Assembly (NCBI GenBank): GCA_951217055.1
Contig: OX578278.1
Coordinates: 33,555,105 to 33,619,104, forward strand
DNA: 64,000 bases
Origin: Gerris lacustris
Taxonomy: Eukaryota; Arthropoda; Insecta; Hemiptera; Gerridae
Direction: 5' to 3'
Of this stretch, positions 23,361-35,105 are shown in pieces (the stretch's first letter is position 1; every line of letters starts with the position of its first letter). The notes below the pieces were generated by a model. That model did not search any database and was not told where the DNA came from. It saw only the letters and a program-made list of their open reading frames with translations. Position numbers and translations under genes: made by a program.

Positions 23361-23892
23361 GTTCCTTACCTATGGTATAGGAGATTTCAACTGAATTATC
23401 CGTTTTGGGTGTTTTCCGGCATGACGTCTGTATGTTTGCGCATATGTGTATATGTGTTTTACCATCGTAGCGCCCAGGGTATTTAACCTAGAAAGTTAAA
23501 ACTTAGCAGAAAAATCAGTCCTTACTTCTAGTTGAGCCGCCCGAAAAAAATCAACATTTTCCGCCATCTTAAACCCAGTTTGCTGTCAGCAAAAATGTAA
23601 AAAATCGCACAGAAATAATCCACAAAATGTAATTTTTATATTGGCCGCCATTTGGAAATTATCTTTTTTTTTGAATTTTGAAACTTTGAAGGTTAATAGT
23701 ACCGAAAGTATATATACGCTTCTGACATATAGCACTGGTAAAAAATAAGGAACAAATATTAATGACACCGATGAAATTTCACTAATTACTTTAAAAGTTA
23801 TAAGCGAACATAATTATTAATTAGTGTGATACTTAAGTTTGTTTACATCTGTCAAAATACCGACAAAATTCAAATAATAAAATAAAATAAAT
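23361..23892. other. Unassigned, possible decayed short repeat
   Basis: It carries phrases seen elsewhere in the window (ccgccatcttaaac, ccgaaagtatat also near 27570), suggesting fragments of a further dispersed family, too diverged to delimit. Confidence 0.35.
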
Positions 23893-24440
23893 AGACTGCC
23901 AATTGGTGTGGAACATATAGCTTCCTCGCATCCTATCCACGTACTCTAATAATTTTGTGCTTTTACTAGCCATTATTGTCTAATATCTTTAATTTTTCTC
24001 CTCGTTTTTTAATCTGTCAAAAATTTTTTTCATTTTTTATATGAATTAAAGTATCAATTTAGCAAAAGTTAAAGAGCCCAGACGGTTCAAATTAATCTGG
24101 GGCTATCTGCGGGTTATTTTCGATAAACTATAAAAGTTTCATACAAATCAGATAAGTTTTGAAGCTATAGGTGTAAATAAATGTATGTTTGTGCGTATGT
24201 GGAAGAGAAACAAATTGGCGCAGAAGTTTTCCAATTTCATTTAAATCGGACGTGTAGGTTTTACGGTACGTTGATTCGCATAAATTGAATAACAGACAGT
24301 TCGACTGACAGACTCGGAACCATAACTGTTCCCTGATGTCTGAAACAGATTTCTTTTTTTCAAAATCGGACACATAAAATATTTTCGTTCTTTAGAACGA
24401 TCACATATCTTCTGTTACCTTTGGTTAGCTCGGAAGCAAA
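23893..24440 (+). repeat. Family A dispersed repeat, near full length
   Basis: It starts at the atagactgccaattggtgtgg end and finishes at the hairpin ctgttacctttggttagctcgg before gaagcaaaat. It contains gacagttcgactgacagac in place of the longer GACA tract. A minus frame across it (24128-24373) is not a gene. Confidence 0.85.
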
Positions 24441-24483
24441 ATGTTTAACAACGAATTAATAAGTCAATCTTCTAAAGCATACC

Positions 24484-24843
24484 TTAAGGCTCTACCGCTC
24501 TTTGAGGTTAGGAAATACAGTAAAATTAAGATTATACTGGTTCCAAGCAAGATATCAAAAATCTAATCACAGGCTTCATTCCTATTTTTAACTCTGCACA
24601 ATTTGAGCCCTATTTCAACTTCCTATGATAAGTAGTACAGGCGCCATTTCAATACAACGAGTTTTATCGTTGTATTAAAATGGCGCCTATACTATTTATC
24701 ATAGGAAGTTGAAAAAGGGCTCAAATTGTGCAGAATTAAAAATAGGAATGAAGCTTGTGATTAGATTTTTGATATCTTGCTTAGAACCAGTATAATTTTA
24801 ATTTTACTGATTTTCCTAACCTCAAAGAGCGGTAGAGCCTTAA
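24484..24843. mobile_element. TTAA-flanked palindromic element, 173-bp arms
   Basis: The left arm (24488-24660) and right arm (24667-24839) are near-perfect reverse complements around a 6-nt loop gtttta. Both ends start with ggctctaccgctctttgagg and are flanked by TTAA (24484-24487 and 24840-24843). A TTAA target duplication is typical of piggyBac-type insertion, so this looks like a non-autonomous foldback or MITE-like element. It has no coding content. Confidence 0.85.
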
Positions 24844-24949
24844 TCAACTTTTTCTTGGTTCCAATGAATGTAGTAATACTACATGATAGACTTTTTATTG
24901 CTTCCGGGAAACCAAGATAACGGATGCATTGTGTTCACTTTTAGGAGGT

Positions 24950-25345
24950 AAAAATTTCTTTCCCTCAAAAATCAAATTTTCACTCGCATTTTACGTTTTA
25001 GTCCATCATCAAAAAATTTATAGTTTCGAGTCTGTCTATCTGTTGGTCTTTGTGTCATGAATCCTGACCTCACGCATAACTTCCACAATTTTCGTCTGAT
25101 TTTGATGCAATTTGCAGGGATTACGCGGGTTAGGCCCTAGATGGTCCCCTATGAATTTTATCACGCGGATTAATGGCAGCCTCTGCGCAAGCGCAAACGT
25201 GAGATCCTTGCCTCAACTTCCACTATTTTCAACCGATTTCGATGAAATTTTCAGGGATAGATCAGGTTATGCTTATATGGTTCCGTTTAAATGTAATTTT
25301 AATGGGATTTATAGTAAGCTACTGCGCATGCGCAAATGTAAAATT
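24950..25345 (+). repeat. Short-repeat element with an internal ~140-bp duplication
   Basis: It has phrases like the A/B families (gagtctgtctatctgttgg, cgattt-gatgaaatttt-caggga). The segments 25067-25201 and 25202-25342 are diverged tandem copies: cataacttccaca/ctcaacttccac, then gatttt/gatttc, then agcctctgcgcaagcgcaaa/agctactgcgcatgcgcaaa. A 79-codon plus frame inside it is not a gene. Confidence 0.65.
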
Positions 25346-25445
25346 CACTAAATATCAATTTGTCAAGGTCTAACAACTCAATTTTGCTCAGAAATGGTGG
25401 ATAGTTAAGAAATAACCCCATGATTTTATTTTTAGAAAGCTAAGT

Positions 25446-25472
25446 GCCACATTAATTGGCAGTCTATTTTGT
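25446..25472 (-). repeat. Family A left-end fragment
   Basis: It contains gccacattaattggcagtct, the reverse complement of the family A left end. Confidence 0.6.
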
Positions 25473-26139
25473 ACATTTATTTTAAAAAGCTATCAGGATG
25501 TAAGTTATCAGCTTATAAACAATGATTGTGCATCTCTGAGTACAACAGCCAAAATCGTGAATTTTCTTCTCTCAAAGCAATACATTGTAACCTTATTTTT
25601 CTTTCAATTAAGGGTGGCATATGCTCTATTAGAGCCGAATAGAGCTTAGAGAGAAGACATTTTTTTTTTTTAACAAAAACAATATAGAATCGGGTGATTT
25701 TATTATTCTGTAATATTCTAACTGTCCACCAGGACATAATTTAGTTTAATTAATTTATTTATTTATCAGGTGCGTACAAAAATATTACAAACAATTATTT
25801 TCAATTCGGTTCAGTTACTTTATTAATAGAATCAAATCGGCATTCGATAAATGTATAGTGAACCCTTCGCAGTTTAATGAGGCGTGTAAATAAATAGATT
25901 GGAAGCTATAAAAATAAAATCTTATTAAAAGCAATTATTATTTTAATAATTCAGTTTTTGTCTTTAGTTTTAGAGTTATAGGTATATCAGTATTTGATAT
26001 CCAATTAAATTTCCTATAACATTGAAAACGTAAATATATGCGAAGGTTAAACTATGAATGACGGAAACAATCAATTTATTCTGCAGATTCACAATAAAAT
26101 AAATTTGAACAAAAATTTAAAATTGTATAATTGTATAAA
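25473..26139. other. Unassigned AT-rich DNA
   Basis: A 74-codon minus frame (25513-25737) shows no recognisable features. Confidence 0.4.
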
Positions 26140-27063
26140 TATGCAGGGAAATCACTTGGTTATGAATTAAGGATATAGTCTCTCCGGAAACTTGTTGTAC
26201 AAAACCGGCTTTCAACTGTAAGTAGTCATCTTCTCAAGTTGAAACAGAGGTGCAAATCTGAGATAATAAACCTCTGCCTTTTTATATTTCTTATTGTAGT
26301 GAATTGCTTAAGTAAAATTCTTTGTATAATTGAAATAACAATAATGCCTACCGTATACAACTTAACTAAGAAACTGCAATTAGGGAATGAAATTCCATTA
26401 TAATTTTGAGTTATGAGTAACTGTAAAATTAAGTTAAATTCCTCTCGAAAATGTTGTCCTGGAAAAACATATCGAGTTAAGGTAATTTTATCTATCTACT
26501 TTCTCTATGAGAAAAGATATCTTCTTGTTTTATTTCTTATTTTCGGTTTTTCTATACTTCTTTGTTTTCGTTTATCTGTAAAATTGTTTAGTTTTTGCAG
26601 ACGAGGGAATAAAAAATAATTATATATATATGAGAAAACTTTAATGTTCTTGGAGTTTGGGTAAGAAATGTTTAAAATGTCATTTTTCGTGTACTGTCCC
26701 GAGAGGATGAGATTTTTAAGGATGTTTTCTATTCTATCAGGGATGTCGTTTATATCTAAGCCAACACACGGAACGTATTTATACTGTTTTTCTCCTCTCG
26801 TTCCTAAGGCATGGGACCCAGCCTCGTGGGACTTGCAACATCGGCTATAAAATTTCTTCAACTAGTAAAGAAAAAGAACAAACTTTACTAATGGAAAAGA
26901 AACTGTAAACTTTCGTAAAAGCCAGCCAAAAAAAACTGAGTTTTCTGTTTCCTCGCGAGAACACTCCGCTATCTATTATAGGTGGGATAGAATTTTGAGA
27001 AGAGAACTTCTAATCCAGTTCATGTTTAAGTTCGTTAAAAATAAAATAAAATGTTACAAACAG
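26140..27063. other. Unassigned, with overlapping short reading frames
   Basis: A 118-codon minus frame (26505-26861) reads MKKFYSRCC...YVPCVGLDINDIPDR and overlaps a 60-codon plus frame. I cannot assign either. The minus frame becomes low-complexity and basic towards its end. Near 26220-26260 the minus strand has gagaagatgactac and ttgaaagccgg, a faint relative of the hammerhead-like motif. Confidence 0.3.

Positions 27064-27092
<29 letters not shown>
27064..27092. repeat. Poly(A) run
   Basis: 29 A in a row. It could be a retroposon tail, but I recognised no body upstream. Confidence 0.8.
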
Positions 27093-27094
<2 letters not shown>

Positions 27095-27667
27095 AAAGTT
27101 AGAAAGTAAGTTATCACAGAGGTCTCTTATTTATTACGTAGCGTTGTTACTCGTACGTGCATTTTGCTCTCATCAACATATTGAGTTCTTTATCCCCAGA
27201 TAAATAGATATTAGATATTAACTAGCAATTGTTGAGGAATAAACATTAAATATTCATCGCCGTGTCATTTTAGTAGAATGTTAGTGTTATTCTCTACTCA
27301 AGGTTCTTATGCCTCGTTTACATTTAGCCATTAGCACTGTTCCTCGCGCTGCTATATTTACTCCCTTTGAGGAATTAATTTTGATACATCTGTACCAGCA
27401 TCAAAGGCAGTGAGTATTACATTGCCGCTTAATACTTTACTTCCCATTCTGCCACGGGCAATAGAGGACGTCGAAAAGATGCAGCATCAGCGACTTGTTG
27501 CATTTCGACCTTTATGTTAAAAACATTTTTTATCGATACTTTATTTATTGATATTGCCAAACAGGTTCCGAAAGTATATAGCGTCAAAGTTTTAAATTTC
27601 AAAAGTCGATATTTTCAACATGGTGGCAGTTAGCAAAAGGAAATTTCGTGGGAATATTTGTCATAGT
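27093..27667. other. Unassigned DNA
   Basis: Somewhat less AT-rich between 27300 and 27520. No gene recognised. Confidence 0.4.
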
Positions 27668-28290
27668 AATTTCAAGATAAAAATAACTTTTTATATACTA
27701 CGTTTTTAAATTTTCTGTTGAATCGTATGTAATGTTGTTAATATAATTGTTATTGTTATATAATATATAATGTTAGTGAAAACAAATAATTCCGAATTTA
27801 TTTACTTCACATAAATGACAACTATCTAGAGAGCTGATCTTAAACCTATAAAAGGACAAATCTTTGTATAACGGATCTCCTTTAACACCAAATCTAAAGC
27901 GTGCCATCGATATATTTGAAATAATATAAATAATATAATCGATATTTATTGTTTTGCTGTCATTCAATGTTTATCTATCACAAATTTGAGAGACCCGTCA
28001 AAATGAAGATTGCGTAAATATGGGACATCGCAAAACAAATAAAATAACTTGCGGATTTTTTCCGAATTAACTTTCCGTACAGCAAAATTTGCTGAAAACC
28101 AATTAATTTCTGCTGAAGGATGGCTGAAAGTATTAAAATAATGCATTGTAATCGTGTTCTGAGCTATGCTAAAAGTTTAAAATGTCTAGCTATTCGGGAA
28201 GTCAGTTAGAAATCGATTGCCAGATTTGTACCGGACAAACAAATAAACAAACAAACAAACAAGAAAACAAGCTAATAAAAACGTAGTAAA
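27668..28290 (-). repeat. Dispersed repeat C, copy 1 (~620 bp)
   Basis: It matches 54778-55387 in reverse orientation over essentially its whole length: aacaaacaaacaa tract, gtccggtacaaatctggca, gctatgctaaaagtt, ttcagcaaattttgct, atatcgat and the cgtagtatataaaaag end. Minus frames at 27773 and 27964 lie inside it. The one at 27964 is partly kept in the other copy, so an old coding origin is possible but unproven. Confidence 0.9.
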
Positions 28291-28401
28291 AAGAGGTATA
28301 AAGAGGTATTGGTGAAAATTTCAGCACAATCGGTTTTATATTTACGAATTTAAAATATTTGAACACATTTAAAAAGTGTGTTAATGCAAGTGAGTAGAAA
28401 A

Positions 28402-28444
28402 GTGTTAACACTACCTGCAGACAGCGTGTTAACACACGCTGTCT
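28402..28444. repeat. Small nested palindromes
   Basis: An 11-bp-arm hairpin agacagcgtgt/acacgctgtct (28419-28444) contains the palindrome gtgttaacac, which also occurs just upstream at 28402-28411. Confidence 0.7.
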
Positions 28445-28720
28445 GTCTTTGACTTCTCAAATAAAAACCGTCGATGATGGAAGTACCGGACACCACGGGT
28501 AGGAGCTTTTAAGAGCAAGTAACCTGTTTACGTACTCGCACATACACTTCCCTGATAACTGCCGCGGAAGTGGGCTGATGGTAAAATAAAATTAAATTAT
28601 ATATTACCTAATTTTATCTAACGCTACCAAAAAATACTACTTTAATACATCTTTATTATAGCTTATATGTGTCGGGCCAATAAGGGATCAACTTAGTCTA
28701 GAAGACTATTTTATGAGTAT
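28445..28720. other. Unassigned DNA
   Basis: Nothing recognised. Confidence 0.4.
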
Positions 28721-28756
28721 GGATATATTTCGTGCCATAAGGGACATCTTCAGGCC
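28721..28756 (-). ncRNA. Hammerhead-like motif (PLE type)
   Basis: Minus strand: GGC, CUGAAGA (core intact), extra U, a stem GU-CC/GG-CAC with a bulge and loop CUUAU, GAAA, UAU, A, then UCC. Two of three outer-stem pairs remain. It is clearly a sister of 53002-53037, partly decayed. Confidence 0.4.
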
Positions 28757-29146
28757 TATTATCTGATGTAGTAGTTTCTAATTTTGTTAGTCAAAAAAAT
28801 TGTTAGCTTTTATTTCACAAAAAGTTGTATCTTATAAAATATAAAAAAAACACTTACAAGTATTACTAGTTACAATTAATGTGGGAATTAGAGAACAACA
28901 TACTTAATTGCATTATGAGTAATTATTTTTAACATTTGAAAAAATTAGTATTTTTACAAAGTTCTAATTTCATATTTGCTAAAGTATTTGATAATAACTG
29001 TTGAGTTACTTTATGAAATCAGGACTGAAGATATCCTCCATGGGACAAAATATTGGCGTTCTAATGAAACAGTCTTCTACACATATTTGATCCCTTATGG
29101 ACCCAACTAATATAAGAATCTATGCTAATATGGGGACCCCGACCTA
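28757..29146. other. Unassigned AT-rich DNA
   Basis: Probably the remainder of a decayed PLE fragment attached to the motif at 28721. No coding blocks seen. Confidence 0.3.
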
Positions 29147-29291
<145 letters not shown>

Positions 29292-30269
29292 TATATGTGT
29301 ATATACTTATCTTTATTATCTTTTTGGAGGGGAAGCTAACTGCAACAGGCACAAATAGCAAATAAAACATTTTCCTTTTTGAACATAAAGATTTGATTTT
29401 AGCCCTTTCGCACCCAATTTTTTTCTGTTCATTGTCAATTTTTTTTCTTTTAGAGGGTCAATTCCCATTGACCCCTTGATGACTCAGTAATTTTTTCAAA
29501 ATTTTTGGACCACCCGTTACTGAGATATGAAATGTCCATTATAGTGGACATTCAGACTCAACTGTAAGATCCCAGATGTATATGTAAAATTAATAAGCCC
29601 ACTGCAGTGGACAGTTCAAACACTGTGATCACTATAATCATGATCAGTTATACATCGTATTAGCTTAAATGACTGTTATACCAGATTACAGTGATTATGA
29701 TCAGTAAAATCGCGACATTCGAACTTACCCTAAGGCTCAAAAGTTCAATAAATAAATAAATAAAGCATTTATAAAAATCAAATCTTTAATGATTATAATA
29801 TATAACTAATTTGAAATAAAACAAGTAAAATTAAAATTTTAATTGTAGAAATTATGAAAACAATTTCTACCTCTCTCAAGAATTATAATTATTAAAGAAT
29901 TTTTTAAAAATCATTTTTTTTTATGATGATAACGAAAGAAATATTTGCAATAAAACAATCTAATTCATCTAACTCACTTTCAAGTTCTAAATCATTACCT
30001 ACTTCTGAATTCATTACCTGATCTTGAACATATTACAAAACCAAATGTTACCATAAAGTTCAAATGTCCAGTATGCTGGACATCAAATTTTGTCGATAAA
30101 TTATGAGCTAATTTTAGCATTTTTTATGATTGAAAATCATTATTTAACAAGTTCTAACTTTTATCTTTAAAAAACCATCACTGCCTAAAATAAATATTAA
30201 AAATGTAAAACAAAAAATTAAAACATATATACATTCCTCTGGGCGCCATGTTGTTGGGATGAAAAACAC

Positions 30270-30500
30270 CTGTCGAAAAGATGTTTATCTACGATTGATA
30301 TGAAATATAAACATTATATCTTTGTTTAGATGCGTAGAAAGTGATTATTTACGTACTTGTATTCATTGCGCATGCGCGTCTCATAGTTCTGAATAATTCC
30401 TCTTCTTTACCACACTAGTGCGGTAAAGAAGAGGAATTCTTCAGCTTTACGCACGATTAGTGAGTTTGTTTACATTTAACAAAACTAATTTGCTATTCTT
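30270..30500 (+). repeat. Dispersed repeat E, copy 2, with internal palindrome
   Basis: It shares ordered blocks with 14555-14710. A 17-bp-arm palindrome (30395-30411 and 30422-30438, loop containing actagt) sits in the middle and is absent from the other copy. Confidence 0.7.
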
Positions 30501-30753
30501 TTATTAAAGTAACTGTTAATTATCGAGTTTTTAGTGAAAAACAATGAATGAATCAAGTGGCTTTGACGAAAATGTAGATAATAATACTCCTCCAGAAATA
30601 ATTAATTCGGCAAAAAATACAACTCAAGATTAATGCCATCTTTATCAAGAGAAGAGATACGAACTTACATACAGCAAGTTTATTTATTTCTGTATTTATT
30701 ATTTAAATCTAACAATCGTAGATAAAGTACGGTACGCAACTCGTGGGAAAACG

Positions 30754-30830
30754 GCATTTTGCATTGCTCGTGTGGTTTTACTACCCTCGCTGTCGCTCGG
30801 GTGCAAACTCCACACTCGCATGCAAAATGC
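30754..30830. repeat. Inverted repeat, ~21-bp arms
   Basis: 30754-30775 (gcattttgcattgctcgtgtgg) and 30810-30830 (ccacactcgcatgcaaaatgc) are imperfect reverse complements around a CG-rich spacer. The similarity continues outward to gtac at both sides (30734 and 30854). Confidence 0.65.
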
Positions 30831-31094
30831 TACTTTCCATACTCGACGCGTAATGTACTATTATCTAATTGTTACAATTATTTTTGTTAATGCTGGTGAG
30901 TTAAAATCTTTAAAGAAGGTATTAAGTTGGCAAAAAAGTAAAATAAAAAGAAAGACAAATGACAAAATGTAGATTAAAACTTGTCCTGAAAATGATGTCC
31001 AGTATACTGGACACCTGGAACGAAAGGGTTAGTATAATATAATTGCAACAAAAAAGCTTAAGTGTTTGTAGAGGTTTACCATTTTTCTTTTTTA

Positions 31095-31160
31095 ACGCAA
31101 AAAATATCTTATACCTCTCTGGGAATTGAACCAGATATATCATTGTCAAGACCTTAATTT
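31095..31160 (-). repeat. tRNA-derived SINE-like fragment
   Basis: The minus strand has ctggttcaattcccagagagg, a good RNA polymerase III B box in a context shared with 39340-39440 and 50700-50830. Confidence 0.5.
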
Positions 31161-31284
31161 AATTTGGTTTAACATTTTATAACACTTATAAGATAAAGTA
31201 GAAATTGATTGTCCGTCATTTGATGTAACAGGTATTCAGGCTAGTTGTACCCATTAACATTTTACTTTTTTAATGTATTTTTCA
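31161..31284. other. AT-rich DNA upstream of exon candidate
   Basis: It includes a pyrimidine-rich stretch before an AG at 31283-31284. Nothing else seen. Confidence 0.3.
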
Positions 31285-31348
31285 GAACTACGACGAGATA
31301 TACGTAAATACATGAAACTTGTGATGCTATTAGGTTTATGGTTTGCTG
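31285..31348 (+). CDS. Candidate exon, weak
   Basis: A cttttttaatgtatttttcag acceptor precedes a stretch open in one frame, encoding about 20 residues (LRRDIRKYMKLVMLLGLWFA), basic then strongly hydrophobic like the start of a membrane segment. A gtaaat that could serve as donor follows. If the donor is not used, the frame ends four codons later at a stop. The product is not recognised. The short length makes chance likely. Confidence 0.2.
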
Positions 31349-32625
31349 TAAATTAGTACTTAGTAGGTGTATAAAGGTGTGTTATAGTTTGAAAATGTGT
31401 TTAGCTGTTATTTCAAGTACATATTCTTTGAAAAACATACTAAGGTTTGTGTGTATTAAGCTATGGTGAAGTACACTCAGAGACATCTATTCAAAGCTTT
31501 CTGAACATTATTTCAACTCTTTCACTATTATACCTCTACATTAAGTAAACCCTTATAATGTACCTGGTAGAATCTAATGTGCCAAGTAAGGCTGCAGTAA
31601 TACCATTTTACTTACTTTGTTAATATATTTTATATGATATTGTACAGGCTTTCCTTATAAGAATTCTCTCAAATTCTACTTTCCCAGAGCTTAAATATGA
31701 CGCTATATACATTTTTATTACTCAATTGGAAAAAAATTTAAGATAAATAAATAAAAAAATACTTCAAAAGGCTTATACATCTATGTATTATTTAATAGAT
31801 GGCATGGGGTTAGTGTATCAGTTTATCGGCTGTATAAACCTTACAATTGCCACACAACTAGTTAGTCGCCACTTCACATAAGCAACTACATGTATAGGAC
31901 GATGCTGGGCGAATATACCGAGTAGAGGGGGGGGGGGGGCTGGTCCGGGAATTGAACCTAGATCTGCGGTCTTTCATCCAAAATGTGACCTCGTCCGATA
32001 CTGTTAATTTTATTGATAGGAATTACAACTTCTTTCCTAGCTTCCTTCCTAGCTTCCTTCCTAACTTCCTTCTGAGCTACCGAGGCCCCCTATTATTATC
32101 AGTTCCTTTACAATCTTGTAGAAATATTATGATAGTTAGTTATATTCTACTTCATACTATGATACCAGAATGTGAATCGCGAATGAGATTCAAAAATGAA
32201 TTAAGATTCAATCGCTCAGCCGCATTTTCCCCTCGCTCTCCTCACTTCTGCTCCCACTCTCATAGTCAATTGAACCTCGTGTTTTTTTTTAAATTTAAAA
32301 ATAGACGAGACAGAAGTTTAAGCTGTGTAGTATTTGACTAAGAAAAAATGTTATAGGAAAATGTTGTAGGTTCATTCCATTAACCAAGGAAAGGAGAAAA
32401 AGGAGCGTACGCTTTGTTTTACAAAGAACTTATGAATGACTCCACAAAGTTTTTCAATTATTTCCATATTGCATCATTATATATGGAGCTTCTTCTGCTT
32501 TATTATTACATAATTTGTTACATTTGAGTTATTATTATATTTATAATTAATATATTTTATTTAACATAGATAAATACCGAACACTGAGAGTGAAGCGAAG
32601 GATTCAAAATCTATAGTCTGAGTAA
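31349..32625. other. Unassigned; homopolymer and minisatellite bits
   Basis: A 14-G run lies at 31926-31939, followed by a reverse B-box-like phrase gggaattgaaccta. A small cttcctag-type tandem array lies at 32033-32077. The 129-codon plus frame 31952-32341 runs through these repeats and is not credible as a gene. Confidence 0.45.
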
Positions 32626-32815
32626 GCCCGTATTAAGGAGCCGCTAGGTTCTTAATAGAATCGATGCGGCCGACCATCCCTAGCGGCTGGATTTGAGAAT
32701 CTCAACGGAATCGAAGTCTGAACATGGGGCCACTTGATTCCTTGTTTCGTTTTGATAATCATTATCGCGAATCAAATTCCGGAATCCCTAGTGTGAAGGG
32801 AGCCTTACAGAAACT
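32626..32815. mobile_element. Possible MITE-like element
   Basis: The right end read in reverse (gtaaggctcccttcacacta) and the left end (gtaagcccgtattaagga) are loosely similar inverted ends. Inside is a hairpin agccgctagg/ccctagcggct. The sequence is GC-richer than its flanks. Boundaries are uncertain. Confidence 0.35.
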
Positions 32816-33669
32816 TTGCGAAACTAGTAAATATAATAAATATCTGAAGTGCAACAGCCCATGGAGGACATAGGACTGCCTAAGGGCTTTTGCAAATTTG
32901 TGTGTAATGGATGAAAAGGGGTTAGCTTGTCGCTCCATCAGTTGAATGAACCATAAAACTGGCATTCGTAGCCGGATTTGTGGAACTTTGTACAATGTAG
33001 GTGTTGATTATTTACTTGATTATTATGATGTTAAAATTAATTTTGTTGTGTGCCATAACTTATACGAGAGTGATGACACAGATGACGTAACGTTTTTGTA
33101 TAGCCTGATTATAACATTTATAATTAATGTTTATAATGAAGTTTTAAAGGATACTATTATCAAGTTTAAGTTAGATTTAAATTCTTGTTTTAGTTTTGGG
33201 TTAAGTTCGGTTAAGCCTCTGACGCTTTCAAAAGACCTTAAGACTTGACCTAAAGTAATTAAGTTTTAGACAGAGGCTGCTGAAGGCTTCCTAGGCAAAT
33301 GAGTTTTAGTTTGTTAGAGATTTATCTCAAAATGTAGTTAGTTGAGTAGTATCCGACTAATTTCTTCTTTTGCTTAAGTACTTATATGACTGAAGTATAA
33401 ACGGGCTCATTTGAATAATTATAATAGCACTAAAACGCCCTTTTCTTAGTAACATTTTATTCGCTTAATACTATTTTCCTAAAGACATGTTTGATACATA
33501 TTACATTTACATATATTTTATCGCTCAATAGTTTTACAAAACTTGATATGGCTACTTCAATTGTATAAAAATCTAGAATGTAAAAGAACAAAAAATATGA
33601 AAATTTTAATACGTCTTATATATAGAATTCGTTCGTTATAAGCTTTAAATGTTCCGCCTTTTTGCTAAG
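32816..33669. other. Unassigned AT-rich DNA
   Basis: A 100-codon plus frame (32946-33248) starts in a GC-richer piece and turns low-complexity. No domain recognised and no splice evidence. Confidence 0.4.
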
Positions 33670-33725
33670 AGTAAAAAATCGGTAAGACAAACCTAAACAA
33701 AATTTTCTCATATACATAGAGAGAA
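33670..33725 (+). repeat. Family B left-end fragment
   Basis: It contains tcggtaagacaaac and aattttctcatata, like the start of 9365-9990. Confidence 0.45.
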
Positions 33726-33907
33726 TACATTCTAATCGAATAACTGCATATTTAAGCAATTTATTAATAACAATATAGTTTAACAGTTGACTACGCTTTG
33801 TTTTCAGTTTTTCAGCAATTGCGCAACTTGTGGCTTTTGCCGTTGATGAAAAATAAAATATTTGGTAATAAATAAATTTATTTTCATAAAAAACTAGATT
33901 TTTCGTG

Positions 33908-33963
33908 TGGTACCCCAAACTTAAAGCTAAACAATAATTTTAGCTTTCAATTTTGGGGTACCA
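33908..33963. repeat. Hairpin with GGTACCCCAAA arms
   Basis: The arms 33908-33929 and 33941-33963 are imperfect reverse complements (tggtaccccaaa/ttttggggtacca). Confidence 0.7.
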
Positions 33964-34974
33964 TATAAGTAGTATATGAGGAAGTAAAAAGCTAATTAAT
34001 TCTACTAAATAGGATAGGGATTAAAGGCAGATACAAATATCCCTGCCTTTTGTAATCTAACTACGGACCCCAGCTCTTCAAAAACTGAGCTGCAGTGGAG
34101 GGATGATAATAATCTAAATTTCTAATTATTAGAGAAATCATTACTACTTAGAAATTTAGGGATCCTTGGCCTTAATTTTGAATTTGGAGACTAAAAAAAT
34201 TAGTTCTCCAAAACGATCAATGCTTCTATTACCTTTGGTATGCTCAAAAGCAAAAAGGGGAAAAAAATTAGGATCAAAGGATCCAGGCAATTTGTCTCTT
34301 CATGAAAAATGTTCAAAGGGGTGCGGTGTTTATAAGGATAAGGAGGGCGGAGTACACTTCAAGAAGTATATTTTTATTTAATTTTCCAGTTTCCTTGTAA
34401 CGTCTAAGGCCTTGTTTCAGTCCCTGACTTTTAATTTAAAAAGATAAGTAATTTCCTTAAAGAAATGAGCCTTGGGCCTAGATATCAAAGAGAATTTGAA
34501 ATAATATTTTAAAAATTTATAGGCTAGGTATATTTCTCCATTATTTTGACTTAACTTTTGAATCTTAAAAATAAATAAATGTAAACATAAATATTTGAGT
34601 TAATTTTCATAAAATTTAGTATTCTTACTGCATAAGTCATCAAGTAAATAATTAATTTATTTGGAATTGTTCCTAGTTACAACATATTAATAAAATAGAA
34701 TTGCGCTAGGTAGAATCCATAAATAATCCAGCCAATTTTAATATACCTAATTATTCTACTTAAATTGCAATGAAATTAGTGTTTTTTAATGTGCTGGACA
34801 GAATTTTTTCAAACTACAAGTATATTTACCAAATGTTTCTTTAAATAGCTTTATGGAGTTGTTAAAATTAGGTAAATATTGAAAATATTTGCAAATGAGA
34901 AAATATTGCAACGCCCCAAAAAGTCTATTTTTCACCACAAAAATTATTTCATAAACAAATAATTTTTATTATCT
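33964..34974. other. Unassigned AT-rich DNA
   Basis: A short plus frame at 34166-34381 has no recognisable feature. Confidence 0.4.
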
Positions 34975-35105
34975 ATCTGTTGTCTGTAGAGACAGTTAGA
35001 GCCTAAAATACTAAACCGATTTCAATAAAATGTTTACATTTTAGAATCATACCCAAAGGTGAAATGGAAATATAATATTAGCTCTGAGATTGGCATCTCG
35101 AAGTA
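34975..35105 (-). repeat. Family B fragment
   Basis: It contains ctgttgtctgtagagacag and aaactaaaccgatttcaataaa-like blocks matching 8140-8215. Confidence 0.65.

Larger units (their letters stand above)
29399..31030. mobile_element. Candidate decayed piggyBac-like element
   Basis: The ends look like inverted repeats: the left reads ttagccctttcgcaccc and the right ggaacgaaagggttag (reverse complement ctaaccctttcgttcc). Such CCCTTTCG ends next to TTAA-like sequence resemble insect piggyBac-type termini; here the TTAA has decayed to TTTA/TTAG. Inside are four palindromes of the form TGTCCAnTATAnTGGACA (29535, 29600, 30065, 30998). A short frame starting ATG at 30544 (MNESSGFDENVDNN..., 29 codons) could be a transposase N-terminus, but no catalytic domain is present. 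The assignment is tentative. Confidence 0.4.

Noticed and set aside
31952..32341. 129-codon plus-strand gene
   Set aside because: It runs through a SINE-like B box and a cttcctag minisatellite. No domain.
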